This document shows positions 1 through 6,807 of a stretch of 25,371 nt of DNA, piece by piece. Position numbers and translations under genes: made by a program. The notes under the pieces are model-generated. The model was not told the DNA's origin. It made no database searches and saw nothing but the letters and a program-made list of their open reading frames with translations. Source of the stretch: an uncultured Alistipes sp. (GTDB taxonomy: Bacteria; Bacteroidota; Bacteroidia; Bacteroidales; Rikenellaceae); the NCBI RefSeq assembly GCF_910580175.1, contig NZ_CAJTXD010000008.1, forward strand, positions 1 through 25,371. The letters are read 5' to 3'. Position 1 is the first letter of the stretch. Each line of letters begins with the position of its first letter.

Positions 1-1
1 T

Positions 2-58
2 GCCTTCCAGCAAGGCGACGATACCCGCGTCTTCAGTAAGGAAGACTTGGTCGGCTAA
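2..58 (+). CDS. C-terminal end of an unidentified protein (5' truncated)
   Basis: The window opens inside a reading frame that gives 18 residues ending DTRVFSKEDLVG and then a TAA stop at 56-58. The frame has no in-window start, so this is the tail of a gene lying to the left. The tail is too short to assign a family. No clear hairpin terminator follows it. Confidence 0.5.
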   Translation, partial: AFQQGDDTRVFSKEDLVG

Positions 59-330
59 ATCTTAAGCCGGGGGGGCATTCGTGGGGGCGGCAATAAGTTG
101 GCTTGGGGCATATGGAATTCACGAATAGACCGCCGGATAGGGATAATGGGGCTGCTTGATCGGAGTTTTAGTTTTCGGTATGTCGGTTAATGTCGTCGTA
201 GATTGTTTTGCGGACAATGCACAATCTATACTGATTGGCAATAAGGCAAGGCGGTTTGACTTTGGGCGCATTTCCGCAATTGTACGCCTCTTTGAATATG
301 GGCCATTTGTTTTGCCGCATTACTTTATAA

Positions 331-365
331 TTTGTGCTGGAGACGGGAATTATTTGTTATATTTG
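331..365 (+). promoter_or_regulatory. Bacteroidetes-type promoter for the tautomerase gene
   Basis: TATATTTG at 358-365 matches the TAnnTTTG -7 element exactly, and TTTG at 331-334 can serve as the -33 element with a somewhat long 23-base spacer. The predicted transcript would start about 18 bases before the ATG at 390. The rest of the gap 59-389 shows nothing else that I can support. Confidence 0.55.
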
Positions 366-389
366 AAGAAATATTCAATTAGAATCGTT

Positions 390-605
390 ATGCCCTATAT
401 CTCCATTGAATGCGGTACTTTAACCGCTGTGCAGAAACAGAATTTGATCGAACAGCTTACCGAAGCGGCTGTCGAAACGACCGGAATCCCCAAGCAGTTT
501 TTTATGGTTTCGATCAAAGAATTGCCCGACGATAGCATCGGCATTGGCGGCCGCTCGCTCGACCGGATCAAAAAGGAATATGGAAATGATGAAGCTGCTG
601 GATGA
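390..605 (+). CDS. 4-oxalocrotonate tautomerase family protein
   Basis: This 71-residue protein begins MPYISIECG. After removal of Met it would expose the N-terminal proline that is the catalytic base of the tautomerase superfamily. The GIGG motif near residue 50 and the length of about 70 residues fit the 4-OT/DmpI subgroup, small enzymes that form hexamers and interconvert enol and keto forms of 2-oxo acids. The true substrate cannot be read from sequence. The frame is open upstream to 156, but the start at 390 is chosen because Pro must directly follow Met and a good promoter lies just ahead of it. It stands alone, converging on rpmE. Confidence 0.85.
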   Translation: MPYISIECGTLTAVQKQNLIEQLTEAAVETTGIPKQFFMVSIKELPDDSIGIGGRSLDRIKKEYGNDEAAG

Positions 606-639
606 TCGGCCGATTCAGGGGGGGGCTCTGTGTTTGCAG

Positions 640-671
640 GTAAAAAGAAACGGGTCGCATTGGCGACCCGT
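640..671 (-). terminator. Intrinsic terminator of rpmE
   Basis: On the minus strand a perfect 9-bp stem (ACGGGTCGC with GCGACCCGT, 671-663 and 658-650) has a 4-base loop and is followed by TTCTTTTT. It lies 22 bases past the rpmE stop. Confidence 0.9.
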
Positions 672-692
672 TCGTTCAGAAAGCGGAATTCG

Positions 693-959
693 TTATTTCG
701 CGCCTTTCTTGTCGTAGCGTTTTGCGTAGCGGCTCATAAACTTATCGACGCGACCGGCGGTGTCAACCAACTTCATCTTGCCCGTGTAGAACGGGTGCGA
801 CGTGTTGGAAATTTCCATCTTATACACGGGATAGGTTTCGCCGTTCACTTCGATGGTCTCTTTTGTCGAAACGGCGGACCGACACAAAAACACGTGGTCG
901 TTGGACATGTCCTTGAACGCCACCAAACGATAATTCTCCGGATGAATACCCTTTTTCAT
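693..959 (-). CDS. rpmE: 50S ribosomal protein L31, type B
   Basis: This 88-residue protein begins MKKGIHPENYRLVAF and carries the L31 core with SNTSHPFYTGK near residues 51-61. It is a component of the large ribosomal subunit at the bridge to the small subunit. It lacks the CxxC zinc-binding cysteines of the A-type paralogue, since only one cysteine is present, so it is the zinc-independent B type (the rpmE2/ykgM class). It is a single-gene unit with its own promoter at 996-1025 and terminator at 640-671, both on the minus strand. Confidence 0.96.
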   Translation of the reverse strand: MKKGIHPENYRLVAFKDMSNDHVFLCRSAVSTKETIEVNGETYPVYKMEISNTSHPFYTGKMKLVDTAGRVDKFMSRYAKRYDKKGAK

Positions 960-995
960 TTGTCGTTTTTGTTTTTAGTTTGTGCTTAAGCGCCA

Positions 996-1025
996 CAAAG
1001 GTAATAAAAAATCGGGAATTAACAA
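996..1025 (-). promoter_or_regulatory. Promoter of rpmE
   Basis: Read on the minus strand, TTG (1025-1023), a 19-base spacer and TACCTTTG (1003-996) form a consensus Bacteroidetes sigma-ABfr promoter. The start of transcription would fall about 30 bases before the rpmE ATG. Confidence 0.8.
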
Positions 1026-1147
1026 TTCGCCGCGTGCAAATCTTTCGTTGGAATGCAAAAATATCGCTATTCGTGCAACACTCCGGAAGAGAAGGCCGTG
1101 CCGCTGCATGACTTCCTGGTTCATTTTGCCCTCCGCAGGGGGAACAT

Positions 1148-1178
1148 TTGCGCAATCCGGATTGTTTTCGTATCTTTG
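1148..1178 (+). promoter_or_regulatory. Promoter of tRNA-Met
   Basis: TTG at 1148-1150, a 20-base spacer and TATCTTTG at 1171-1178 form a consensus Bacteroidetes promoter about 36 bases ahead of the tRNA. Confidence 0.8.
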
Positions 1179-1214
1179 TCGCGCCGCAGACGATCCGCAG
1201 TCGGTCGTCGGCAG

Positions 1215-1288
1215 GGGCCCATAGCTCAGTCGGTCAGAGCAGCGGACTCATAATCCGAAGGTCGTGGGATCATGCCCCTCTGGGCCCA
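1215..1288 (+). tRNA. tRNA-Met (CAT), elongator type
   Basis: The cloverleaf has a fully paired GGGCCCA/TGGGCCC acceptor stem (1215-1221 with 1281-1287), discriminator A at 1288, a GCTC/GAGC D stem and an anticodon loop CTCATAA with CAT at 1249-1251. A paired first position argues against the initiator tRNA. CAT could also be a lysidine-modified tRNA-Ile; elongator Met is preferred from the GGGCCC acceptor. CCA is not encoded. The T arm is unusual: the loop reads ATCATGC instead of the TTCRA type and the T stem has a T-T mismatch. Confidence 0.85.
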
Positions 1289-1297
1289 CTTGTTGCG

Positions 1298-1336
1298 AAA
1301 AACGCCTCCCGGTAAGGGAGGCGTTTCGTTTTTTTA
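1298..1336 (+). terminator. Terminator between tRNA-Met and the lipoprotein gene, probably bidirectional
   Basis: A perfect 10-bp stem (AACGCCTCCC 1301-1310 with GGGAGGCGTT 1316-1325) has a 5-base loop and is followed by a T-rich run on the plus strand. An A run at 1298-1302 lets it also serve the convergent gene on the minus strand. Confidence 0.85.
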
Positions 1337-1372
1337 CTTGTTCTCTGATAAAATCGGGAAATGCGAGAGGTG

Positions 1373-1765
1373 TCAGCCGATTCGTTTGTAGTATTCTTTG
1401 GTGTCGCCGTATGCAAGAATCAGTTCTGTCGCAGTGAGCGATTCGATCACAGCGATATTCGTTTGTCCGTTCGGCAGCGTGATGCGGAGCGTGCCGGCGG
1501 TCATTTGATAAGTGGTGCGTTGAGTCTGCGTTCCGGAGCTGTCGATCTGGGTCGCTACGGCGCTGCCGTTTTCGTAGAATCGTACGGTCAGAACATAACC
1601 CCATTGGGCGCCGAATTCCGTGTCCCAACCCTCGGACTGCGACCATAATTTGGTCATTTCCCATGTGCCGATCAATGTGCCGGTAACGGAGGTCTCTTCC
1701 TCTTTGTCGCAGCCGACGAATGCGATTGCTGCCATGGCGAGCATCGAAAAGATGAATCTTTTCAT
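1373..1765 (-). CDS. Lipocalin-like lipoprotein
   Basis: This 130-residue protein has a signal peptide ending in the lipobox AFVGC (Cys about 19) followed by DKEEE. That acidic run resembles the lipoprotein export signal which sends Bacteroidetes lipoproteins to the cell surface. The mature part is a small beta-rich domain starting GTLIGTWEMTKLW, the typical opening of the lipocalin-like/DUF lipoproteins common in Bacteroidales; no specific ligand can be inferred. The frame is open upstream to 1936, but the ATG at 1765 is chosen because the signal peptide starts there. It converges on tRNA-Met and shares the terminator at 1298-1336. Confidence 0.75.
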   Translation of the reverse strand: MKRFIFSMLAMAAIAFVGCDKEEETSVTGTLIGTWEMTKLWSQSEGWDTEFGAQWGYVLTVRFYENGSAVATQIDSSGTQTQRTTYQMTAGTLRITLPNGQTNIAVIESLTATELILAYGDTKEYYKRIG

Positions 1766-1853
1766 ATGACTTTTTGAATGATTTGGGCGCATCCCCGGCT
1801 CCTGCGATGCGAATTTATAAAATGAAGAAAGTGTGGAGCCGGTTCGTCTATTC

Positions 1854-2007
1854 GTATTAGAGGTTCTGGTAAACCCGGAAGCAAATAAACAGAAACAATA
1901 CCCCACACCTGTATCGTATGACGGCGTGCCATACAAAAACAGATGATGAGCGTTATTGCTTTCTCCCTGCTTCCTTTGAAATTTACCAGATTTCTAATAC
2001 AGGTGTG
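1854..2007. repeat. Crossing inverted repeats in a non-coding stretch
   Basis: GTATTAGA plus TCTGGTAAA at 1854-1873 recurs inverted at 1982-2000, with spacers GGT against AA. CACACCTGTAT at 1904-1914 recurs inverted at 1997-2007. The two right arms overlap in ATAC (1997-2000), so the pairings cross and could form either a pseudoknot or alternative stems. The stretch 1766-2164 contains no convincing gene. Confidence 0.65.
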
Positions 2008-2055
2008 AGCGAAACACTTTCGTCCAACATGTTCGTCGCTGAGGCGACAATGCAA

Positions 2056-2085
2056 AAAAGGTACAAGATGATTTCGCTTTGGCAA
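2056..2085 (-). promoter_or_regulatory. Possible promoter reading left into the repeat region
   Basis: On the minus strand TTG (2085-2083), a 19-base spacer and TACCTTTT (2063-2056) match the Bacteroidetes promoter except for the last base. It would give the lipoprotein gene at 1765 a leader of about 285 bases that carries the crossing inverted repeats. Confidence 0.45.
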
Positions 2086-2164
2086 CGCTTCCGGGGTATT
2101 GTGTCTGCAAATTTTGGTGGAAAAGAGTTGGAATACGATATTGAAAGTACAAAAAGGGGGATTA

Positions 2165-2860
2165 TTATTGTTTTTTGCGGCAGAGGTGGCTCGCCACGAT
2201 CGCGGCTTCGGCCAGACCGGCGAGAATGCCGATGATTCCTACATAGGTGTGGAATCCGTTGTCGTCGCGGTAGTTCTCCGTCGACCAGTTCAGCAGCGAT
2301 TTCCAGCCGCTCTGTACGATGTTCTGATCCTCGATCGGATAGAGCAGTCCTGCGAATACCAGTGCGGCGAGCGGCAGCAGGAGCGCCCAGCGGCCGTGTT
2401 TCCGGGTTGCGGCCCATAGGCGGATGCCTTGGAAAAGAATCATCATCGGCAGCACCGTCTTGAATGCCGCCAAAATCAGCCGCACGGTGCCGTAGATGTT
2501 GGCGCCGCCAAGTACGAAGAACGCCAGCATGTAGCCGATGCCCATCCAGACGATTTTTTGCCCGCGCAGGTGCGGCGGCAGCAGTCCGAAGAGCAGCAGC
2601 ATGCACCAGATCGTGTTCTGTTTCCAGTTGGCGCTCTCCAGAAGCGCCGGGTCGATCAGGTCGATGTCGAGCAGTGCGATGACACCCAGCACCAGCAGGT
2701 AGCAGGGGATGAACAACGGCAGCAGTTTTTCGTTGCTGCGGGCGATTTCGGCCGCCAGGGTCGTCGGTTTGCTGCCGGCGGTTCGATCCGGAATTTGCCT
2801 TGCCGGCGTTTCCGGAGCGGCCGGCAGGGATGTCGTTCGGGGAGTTTCTTCGGGGTGCAT
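2165..2860 (-). CDS. Unidentified six-helix membrane protein
   Basis: I do not recognise the family of this 231-residue protein. An N-terminal segment of about 45 residues, rich in Pro, Thr and Ala, precedes roughly six hydrophobic segments. These include one starting LLPLFIPCYLLVLG, one containing WMGIGYMLAFFVLGG and a last one containing YVGIIGILAGLAEAA. The C-terminus is short and basic (CRKKQ), which predicts an inner-membrane protein. The frame stays open upstream through the tRNA-Lys gene, but the ATG at 2860 is the first sensible start, since the residues before it are translated tRNA and leader. A -7-like TATCTTTG lies at 2967-2960. No enzymatic motif is visible. Confidence 0.7.
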   Translation of the reverse strand: MHPEETPRTTSLPAAPETPARQIPDRTAGSKPTTLAAEIARSNEKLLPLFIPCYLLVLGVIALLDIDLIDPALLESANWKQNTIWCMLLLFGLLPPHLRGQKIVWMGIGYMLAFFVLGGANIYGTVRLILAAFKTVLPMMILFQGIRLWAATRKHGRWALLLPLAALVFAGLLYPIEDQNIVQSGWKSLLNWSTENYRDDNGFHTYVGIIGILAGLAEAAIVASHLCRKKQ

Positions 2861-2959
2861 GGGCGGTTGTCTTTTTCGGAGTTCGGATCTCTTTGCGGCC
2901 GCTCCGGCCAATGATGCAGCGTTCTGGTGCAAAATGGACGGCGGTGCTTTTGTATTGTG

Positions 2960-2967
2960 CAAAGATA
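2960..2967 (-). promoter_or_regulatory. -7 promoter element for the membrane protein gene
   Basis: TATCTTTG on the minus strand matches TAnnTTTG exactly, about 100 bases ahead of the ATG at 2860. No TTG is seen at the usual -33 distance, so the call rests on one element. The remainder of 2861-3141 shows nothing else. Confidence 0.45.
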
Positions 2968-3141
2968 CGCAGCTTTTCCCTTTCGGAGGCGTTGCACGGA
3001 GTGAAAAATATTTTATCCGTAAATACTCCCAGTCTGCGGCGCGCGCTTGCGAGTTTTTGTCTGGGAAGAGTGCGGCCCGTGCGGCTCGAAAAGCCGCGCC
3101 GGATGATTCCGGGTGCCGGCATATCATGGCGGAAAGTATAT

Positions 3142-3172
3142 GAAAAAAGCGGAAAACTTGAGTTTTCCGCTT
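3142..3172 (-). terminator. Intrinsic terminator of tRNA-Lys
   Basis: On the minus strand a 12-bp stem (AAGCGGAAAACT with AGTTTTCCGCTT) with a tiny loop runs directly into a T tract. It begins 3 bases past the tRNA 3' end. Confidence 0.9.
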
Positions 3173-3174
3173 CG

Positions 3175-3247
3175 TACCCCCCCAGGGGCTCGAACCCTGG
3201 ACCCCAACATTAAGAGTGTCGTGCTCTACCAACTGAGCTAGAGAGGC
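3175..3247 (-). tRNA. tRNA-Lys (CTT)
   Basis: The 73-base cloverleaf on the minus strand has acceptor GCCTCTC pairing with GGGGGGT. That stem relies on three G-U type pairs (positions 1-72, 4-69 and 6-67). It has a standard D arm GCTCAGTTGGTAGAGC, anticodon loop CTCTTAA with CTT at 3214-3212, and a canonical TTCGAGC T loop. CCA is not encoded. It has its own promoter and terminator. Confidence 0.93.
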
Positions 3248-3270
3248 ATCAATCATTAGGATTGCGGATG

Positions 3271-3300
3271 CAAAGGTAGGGATAAATTCTTATTTTGCAA
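3271..3300 (-). promoter_or_regulatory. Promoter of tRNA-Lys
   Basis: On the minus strand TTG (3300-3298), a 19-base spacer and TACCTTTG (3278-3271) form a consensus promoter about 24 bases ahead of the tRNA. The plus-strand stretch 3301-3500 holds no gene. Confidence 0.82.
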
Positions 3301-3521
3301 AAAATATCGCAACTTTTTTGCGGACGATTTGAAAAAAGGCCTTGAGAAGGCTTCCGAGGCCCTTCGAGTGGGGGGCTTCGGCAAATACCTTGCCGCTCCT
3401 TCCGCACCTCTTTTCGGGGGCGGGCGATTTCTGGGACATGCCGTTCCCGCGCGCGGCCCGTTCCGATATAAGAAATTCCGATCGAGGGCAATTTTGATTT
3501 TCATATTTTGATATTTCTTTT

Positions 3522-3529
3522 TACCTTTG
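3522..3529 (+). promoter_or_regulatory. metK: -7 promoter element for metK
   Basis: TACCTTTG matches the Bacteroidetes -7 element. Nearby TTG triplets lie 11 or 25 bases upstream, neither at the ideal 19-20, so the -33 element is uncertain. Transcription would begin near 3536, giving a leader of about 200 bases that includes the SAM-II-like element. Confidence 0.6.
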
Positions 3530-3556
3530 CCCTCCCGCCGCTGATCGGCGCGGGAG

Positions 3557-3611
3557 ATGTGGAAAGATTTGACTGCTTGCAAACCACAATAAAAAATTGC
3601 TAAACCAGCAT
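3557..3611 (+). promoter_or_regulatory. SAM-II-like riboswitch in the metK leader
   Basis: A short stem TGTGG/CCACA (3558-3562 with 3584-3588) encloses GATTTGACTGCTTGCAA. It is followed by AATAAA (3588-3593) and TTGCTAAA (3597-3604), then AGCA (3607-3610), which can pair back to TGCT (3574-3577) as an H-type pseudoknot. Order and wording match the SAM-II consensus (GATTTAA, TTGCAA, GATAAAT, AGCTAAA), a class known in Proteobacteria and Bacteroidetes upstream of methionine genes. Its place ahead of SAM synthetase fits feedback by S-adenosylmethionine. It is 132 bases from the metK ATG, so direct masking of the ribosome site, the usual SAM-II mechanism, is not obvious. Confidence 0.75.
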
Positions 3612-3742
3612 GTTTTTTATTTCCAACAGCCAATTTTTCCCATTTTATACATTAACCGGGTTCGTTTTTCCGTTCCGGAGCCTGCGGCGGTTGTCCGCCG
3701 GGTCGGGGGCGAATGATTGCGAACTTTAAAAAAACGTATACG

Positions 3743-5047
3743 ATGGGTTTTTTGTTTACATCGGAGTCGGTGTCCGAAGGGCACCCCGATAAGGTGGCGG
3801 ATCAGATTTCCGACGCCATTCTCGACGAGTTTCTGCGTCACGATTCCAATTCCAAGGTCGCTTGCGAGACGTTGTGCACCACCGGTCTGGTGGTCGTCGC
3901 CGGCGAGGTGCGTTCCGAGGCCTATGTCGATGTGCAGGGCGTAGCCCGCGGCGTCATCGGGCGGATCGGTTACACCAAGAGCGAGTATCAGTTCGATTGC
4001 AATTCGTGCGGCATTCTCTCGGCCATCCACGAGCAGTCGTCCGACATCAACCAGGGCGTCGTGCGTGCTACCGAGGAGGAGCAGGGGGCCGGCGACCAAG
4101 GCATCATGTTCGGTTACGCCTGCAACGAGACGCGCGAGATGATGCCCGCTACGTTGATTCTTTCGCACGTCATCCTCAAGGAGCTGGCCGACATCCGCCG
4201 TGCCGGCGAAATGATGACCTACCTGCGTCCCGATTCCAAGTCGCAGGTCACGATCGAGTACGACGAGCGAACCGGGCGTCCCCTGCGTGTACATACCATC
4301 GTCGTTTCGACGCAGCACGATGAATTCATAGCGGCCGGAAACGGCGTGAGCGAAGCCGAAGCCGAGCGGCAGATGCAGGAGCGCATCCGCAACGACGTGC
4401 GCACGATTCTCATTCCCCGCGTCAAGGCCCGTCTGGAGCGGGCCGGCGACAAGCTCGCCGAGTTGATCGGCGACGATTACATTCTGCATGTCAATCCCAC
4501 CGGCAAGTTCGTCATCGGCGGCCCGCACGGCGATACGGGACTTACCGGCCGCAAGATCATCGTCGACACTTATGGCGGGCGCGGCGCTCACGGCGGCGGT
4601 GCTTTTTCGGGCAAGGATTCTTCCAAGGTCGACCGTTCGGCCGCTTATGCGGCGCGTCACATCGCCAAAAACTTGGTGGCTGCGGGCGTTGCCGACGAGG
4701 TGCTGGTCGAACTCTCCTATGCCATCGGCATCGCCGAGCCGCTTTCGATCTATGTCGATACCTACCGCTCGGCCCGGCCCAAGGCGTTGGAGGGCATGAC
4801 CGATGGCGAGATCGCGCGCCGGATCGGCAAGTTGTTCGATCTGCGTCCTGCCGCCATCGTCAAGCGTTTCGGGTTGAAGCACCCCATCTTCGAGGCTACT
4901 GCGTCTTACGGTCACTTCGGTAATAGGCCTTACTGCAAAAAAGTGAAGATTTGGGAGAACGGCCGCGAAGTCGAGCGCGAAATCGAGTTCTTCGGTTGGG
5001 AGAAGCTCGATGCGGTCGAGTGCATCCGCAAAGAGTTCGGTTTGTAA
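3743..5047 (+). CDS. metK: S-adenosylmethionine synthetase
   Basis: MetK makes S-adenosylmethionine from methionine and ATP in the cytoplasm. The 434-residue protein has GHPDK at residues 13-17 (ATP binding), GAGDQGIMFGYA at 115-126, the P-loop-like GGGAFSGKD near 283-291, and the usual three-domain length with the longer loops common in Bacteroidetes MetK. The ATG at 3743 is chosen over an in-frame ATG at 3713, because family members begin directly with the LFTSESVSEGHPDK segment. The leader carries a SAM-II-like riboswitch. A strong hairpin follows the gene, so it is probably monocistronic. Confidence 0.97.
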   Translation: MGFLFTSESVSEGHPDKVADQISDAILDEFLRHDSNSKVACETLCTTGLVVVAGEVRSEAYVDVQGVARGVIGRIGYTKSEYQFDCNSCGILSAIHEQSSDINQGVVRATEEEQGAGDQGIMFGYACNETREMMPATLILSHVILKELADIRRAGEMMTYLRPDSKSQVTIEYDERTGRPLRVHTIVVSTQHDEFIAAGNGVSEAEAERQMQERIRNDVRTILIPRVKARLERAGDKLAELIGDDYILHVNPTGKFVIGGPHGDTGLTGRKIIVDTYGGRGAHGGGAFSGKDSSKVDRSAAYAARHIAKNLVAAGVADEVLVELSYAIGIAEPLSIYVDTYRSARPKALEGMTDGEIARRIGKLFDLRPAAIVKRFGLKHPIFEATASYGHFGNRPYCKKVKIWENGREVEREIEFFGWEKLDAVECIRKEFGL

Positions 5048-5080
5048 GACCGAGAAAGCGCAATGTTTTGCATAGCAACG

Positions 5081-5118
5081 TTGCCCCTGCCGCACGCAAT
5101 GCGGCAGGGGCAATTCTT
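5081..5118 (+). terminator. Hairpin terminator after metK
   Basis: A perfect 14-bp GC-rich stem (TTGCCCCTGCCGCA 5081-5094 with its complement 5100-5113) has a 5-base loop and is followed by a modest T-rich tail, TTCTTG. The rest of the 5048-5266 gap shows no gene and no clear consensus promoter for the protease. Confidence 0.75.
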
Positions 5119-5266
5119 GTGCGTTCGCCGGGCGCTGGAATTCCGGGGCGGGTTCCGAATTCTGTTTCCTTGCATACTATTTCCTCGCTTATTGCCGTTT
5201 GTCCTGCAAAATTGAATGAAGCCTATGGTAAAAACAGCCTCCGAATCATTTTAAAATAGTTCGATT

Positions 5267-6754
5267 ATGAAAAAGGCATTTTTGTTTTTGGGAATCCTCG
5301 CCGCTTCGGCCGTGGCCGGCGGCGTCTCGGCCTGGGCGGTCGCCGACGGCGGTTCGCGTGTGGAATACATCGAGCGTGAGGTGGAGCGTACGCCCGCCCT
5401 CGGCGCGCAGTTTACTGCCTACGAGGCGGGACAATATCCTGACCTGACTTATGCGGCGGAGAACGCCGTGAAGGCCGTGGTCAATATCGAGGCTGTGCAG
5501 CAGGTCGAGGTGCCCCGGCGCGGACAATCGGGTTACGATCCGTTTCTCGAATTTTTCGGTATTCCCCAGATGCAGCCCCGCGGCGGCAACGAACCGCGCT
5601 ATCAGGAGCGCCGGGCCGGCGGTTCGGGCGTCATCATTTCGGAGGACGGCTATGTGGTAACCAATAACCATGTGGTCGACGGTGCCACCAAGTTGCGCGT
5701 GAAGCTCAACGACGGACGCGCTTTCGACGCCGAGTTGATCGGCAAGGATTCGGCCACCGACATCGCTTTGTTGAAGATCGACGCCGGGAATCTGCCAACG
5801 CTGGCCTTCGGATCGTCCGACGCTTTGCGGCTGGGAGAGTGGGTGCTGGCCATCGGTTCGCCGTTCGACCTTCAATCGACCATTACGGCCGGCATCGTCA
5901 GCGCCAAGGCGCGGAACCTGGGCGCCATTCCCAACGATTTCAGCATCGAGTCGTTCATCCAGACCGACGCCGCGGTCAATCCCGGCAATTCGGGAGGCGC
6001 GCTGGTCAACACCCATGGCGAGCTGGTGGGCATCAATACGCTGATCAAGTCGCAGACCGGTAGTTATGTAGGTTATTCGTTCGCTGTGCCCGAAGCCATC
6101 GTCCGCAAAGTGGTCGTCGACCTCAAGGAGTACGGTCTCGTGCAGCGCGCCATGCTGGGTGTGATGTTCCGGCCTGTCGATCAGGATTTCATCGATAGCG
6201 ATGAGGGCAAGCAGTTGGGCATCAAGGAGGTCGGCGGCGTCTACGTGGCCGGTGTGACCGAGGGCGGCGCTGCTTCCGAGGCGGGCATCCGCAAGGGCGA
6301 CGTCATTTTGGATATTGACGGCGTGCGTCTCGGTTCGTCGGCTACGCTCCAGGAGCAGATTGCGCGGCGCCGTCCCAACGACAAGGTGGCCCTTTCGGTA
6401 AAAAGAGACGGGAAAGTGAAACATTTCGAGGTCGTTTTGCGTAATAAAGCAGATAAACCCGAACTCTTGACCCGCGAAGATGTCGACGTCGTCGAAACGC
6501 TGGGCGGCAAGTTGCAGGATGCGGGCGCCAAGCTCTGCCGGCAGCTGGAGATTCAGGGCGGCGTGCAGGTCGTGGGCGTACAACCCGGCGGCATTCTGGC
6601 CCGGGCGCGCGTGAAGCAGGGATTCGTCATTACGCACATCAACGACAGGGCGGTCTTTTCGCTTGCAGACATGCGCCGCCTGACTCAGAAGGTGCGTTCG
6701 ATCGACGGTATCTATCCCGACGGACGTGCGGCAAGTTACGTGCTGGTAGAGTAG
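5267..6754 (+). CDS. DegP/HtrA-family periplasmic serine protease
   Basis: HtrA proteases degrade misfolded envelope proteins and can act as chaperones. This 495-residue protein has an N-terminal signal or membrane segment (residues 1-27). It has a trypsin-like domain with a complete catalytic triad, His135 in TNNHVV, Asp165 in DSATDIALLK and Ser242 in NPGNSGG. Two PDZ domains follow, the first near 288-390 and a second from about 405 to the end with the motif VGVQPGGILARARVKQG. This is the usual DegP/DegQ layout. It lies 53 bases ahead of rpoD on the same strand. That gap holds no terminator and no consensus promoter, so cotranscription is possible. Confidence 0.93.
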   Translation: MKKAFLFLGILAASAVAGGVSAWAVADGGSRVEYIEREVERTPALGAQFTAYEAGQYPDLTYAAENAVKAVVNIEAVQQVEVPRRGQSGYDPFLEFFGIPQMQPRGGNEPRYQERRAGGSGVIISEDGYVVTNNHVVDGATKLRVKLNDGRAFDAELIGKDSATDIALLKIDAGNLPTLAFGSSDALRLGEWVLAIGSPFDLQSTITAGIVSAKARNLGAIPNDFSIESFIQTDAAVNPGNSGGALVNTHGELVGINTLIKSQTGSYVGYSFAVPEAIVRKVVVDLKEYGLVQRAMLGVMFRPVDQDFIDSDEGKQLGIKEVGGVYVAGVTEGGAASEAGIRKGDVILDIDGVRLGSSATLQEQIARRRPNDKVALSVKRDGKVKHFEVVLRNKADKPELLTREDVDVVETLGGKLQDAGAKLCRQLEIQGGVQVVGVQPGGILARARVKQGFVITHINDRAVFSLADMRRLTQKVRSIDGIYPDGRAASYVLVE

Positions 6755-6807
6755 CCGTGCTCCGGGGCGGGTCGTATGAAACGAAGAAATTATTTATAGT
6801 ATAGAAC

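Noticed and set aside
630..989. 119-residue plus-strand frame over rpmE
   Set aside because: It is antisense to rpmE, which has a clear family match, promoter and terminator.
2861..3256. N-terminal extension of the membrane protein frame
   Set aside because: Its first residues (SLAQLVEHDTLNVGVQGSS) are translated tRNA-Lys sequence, and the rest crosses a promoter element.
3617..5113. 498-residue open frame on the minus strand
   Set aside because: It lies opposite metK; the translated sequence has no family motifs and is an antisense shadow of a GC-rich gene.
5246..6637. 463-residue open frame on the minus strand
   Set aside because: It is antisense to the DegP/HtrA gene, whose catalytic triad is intact in the plus frame.
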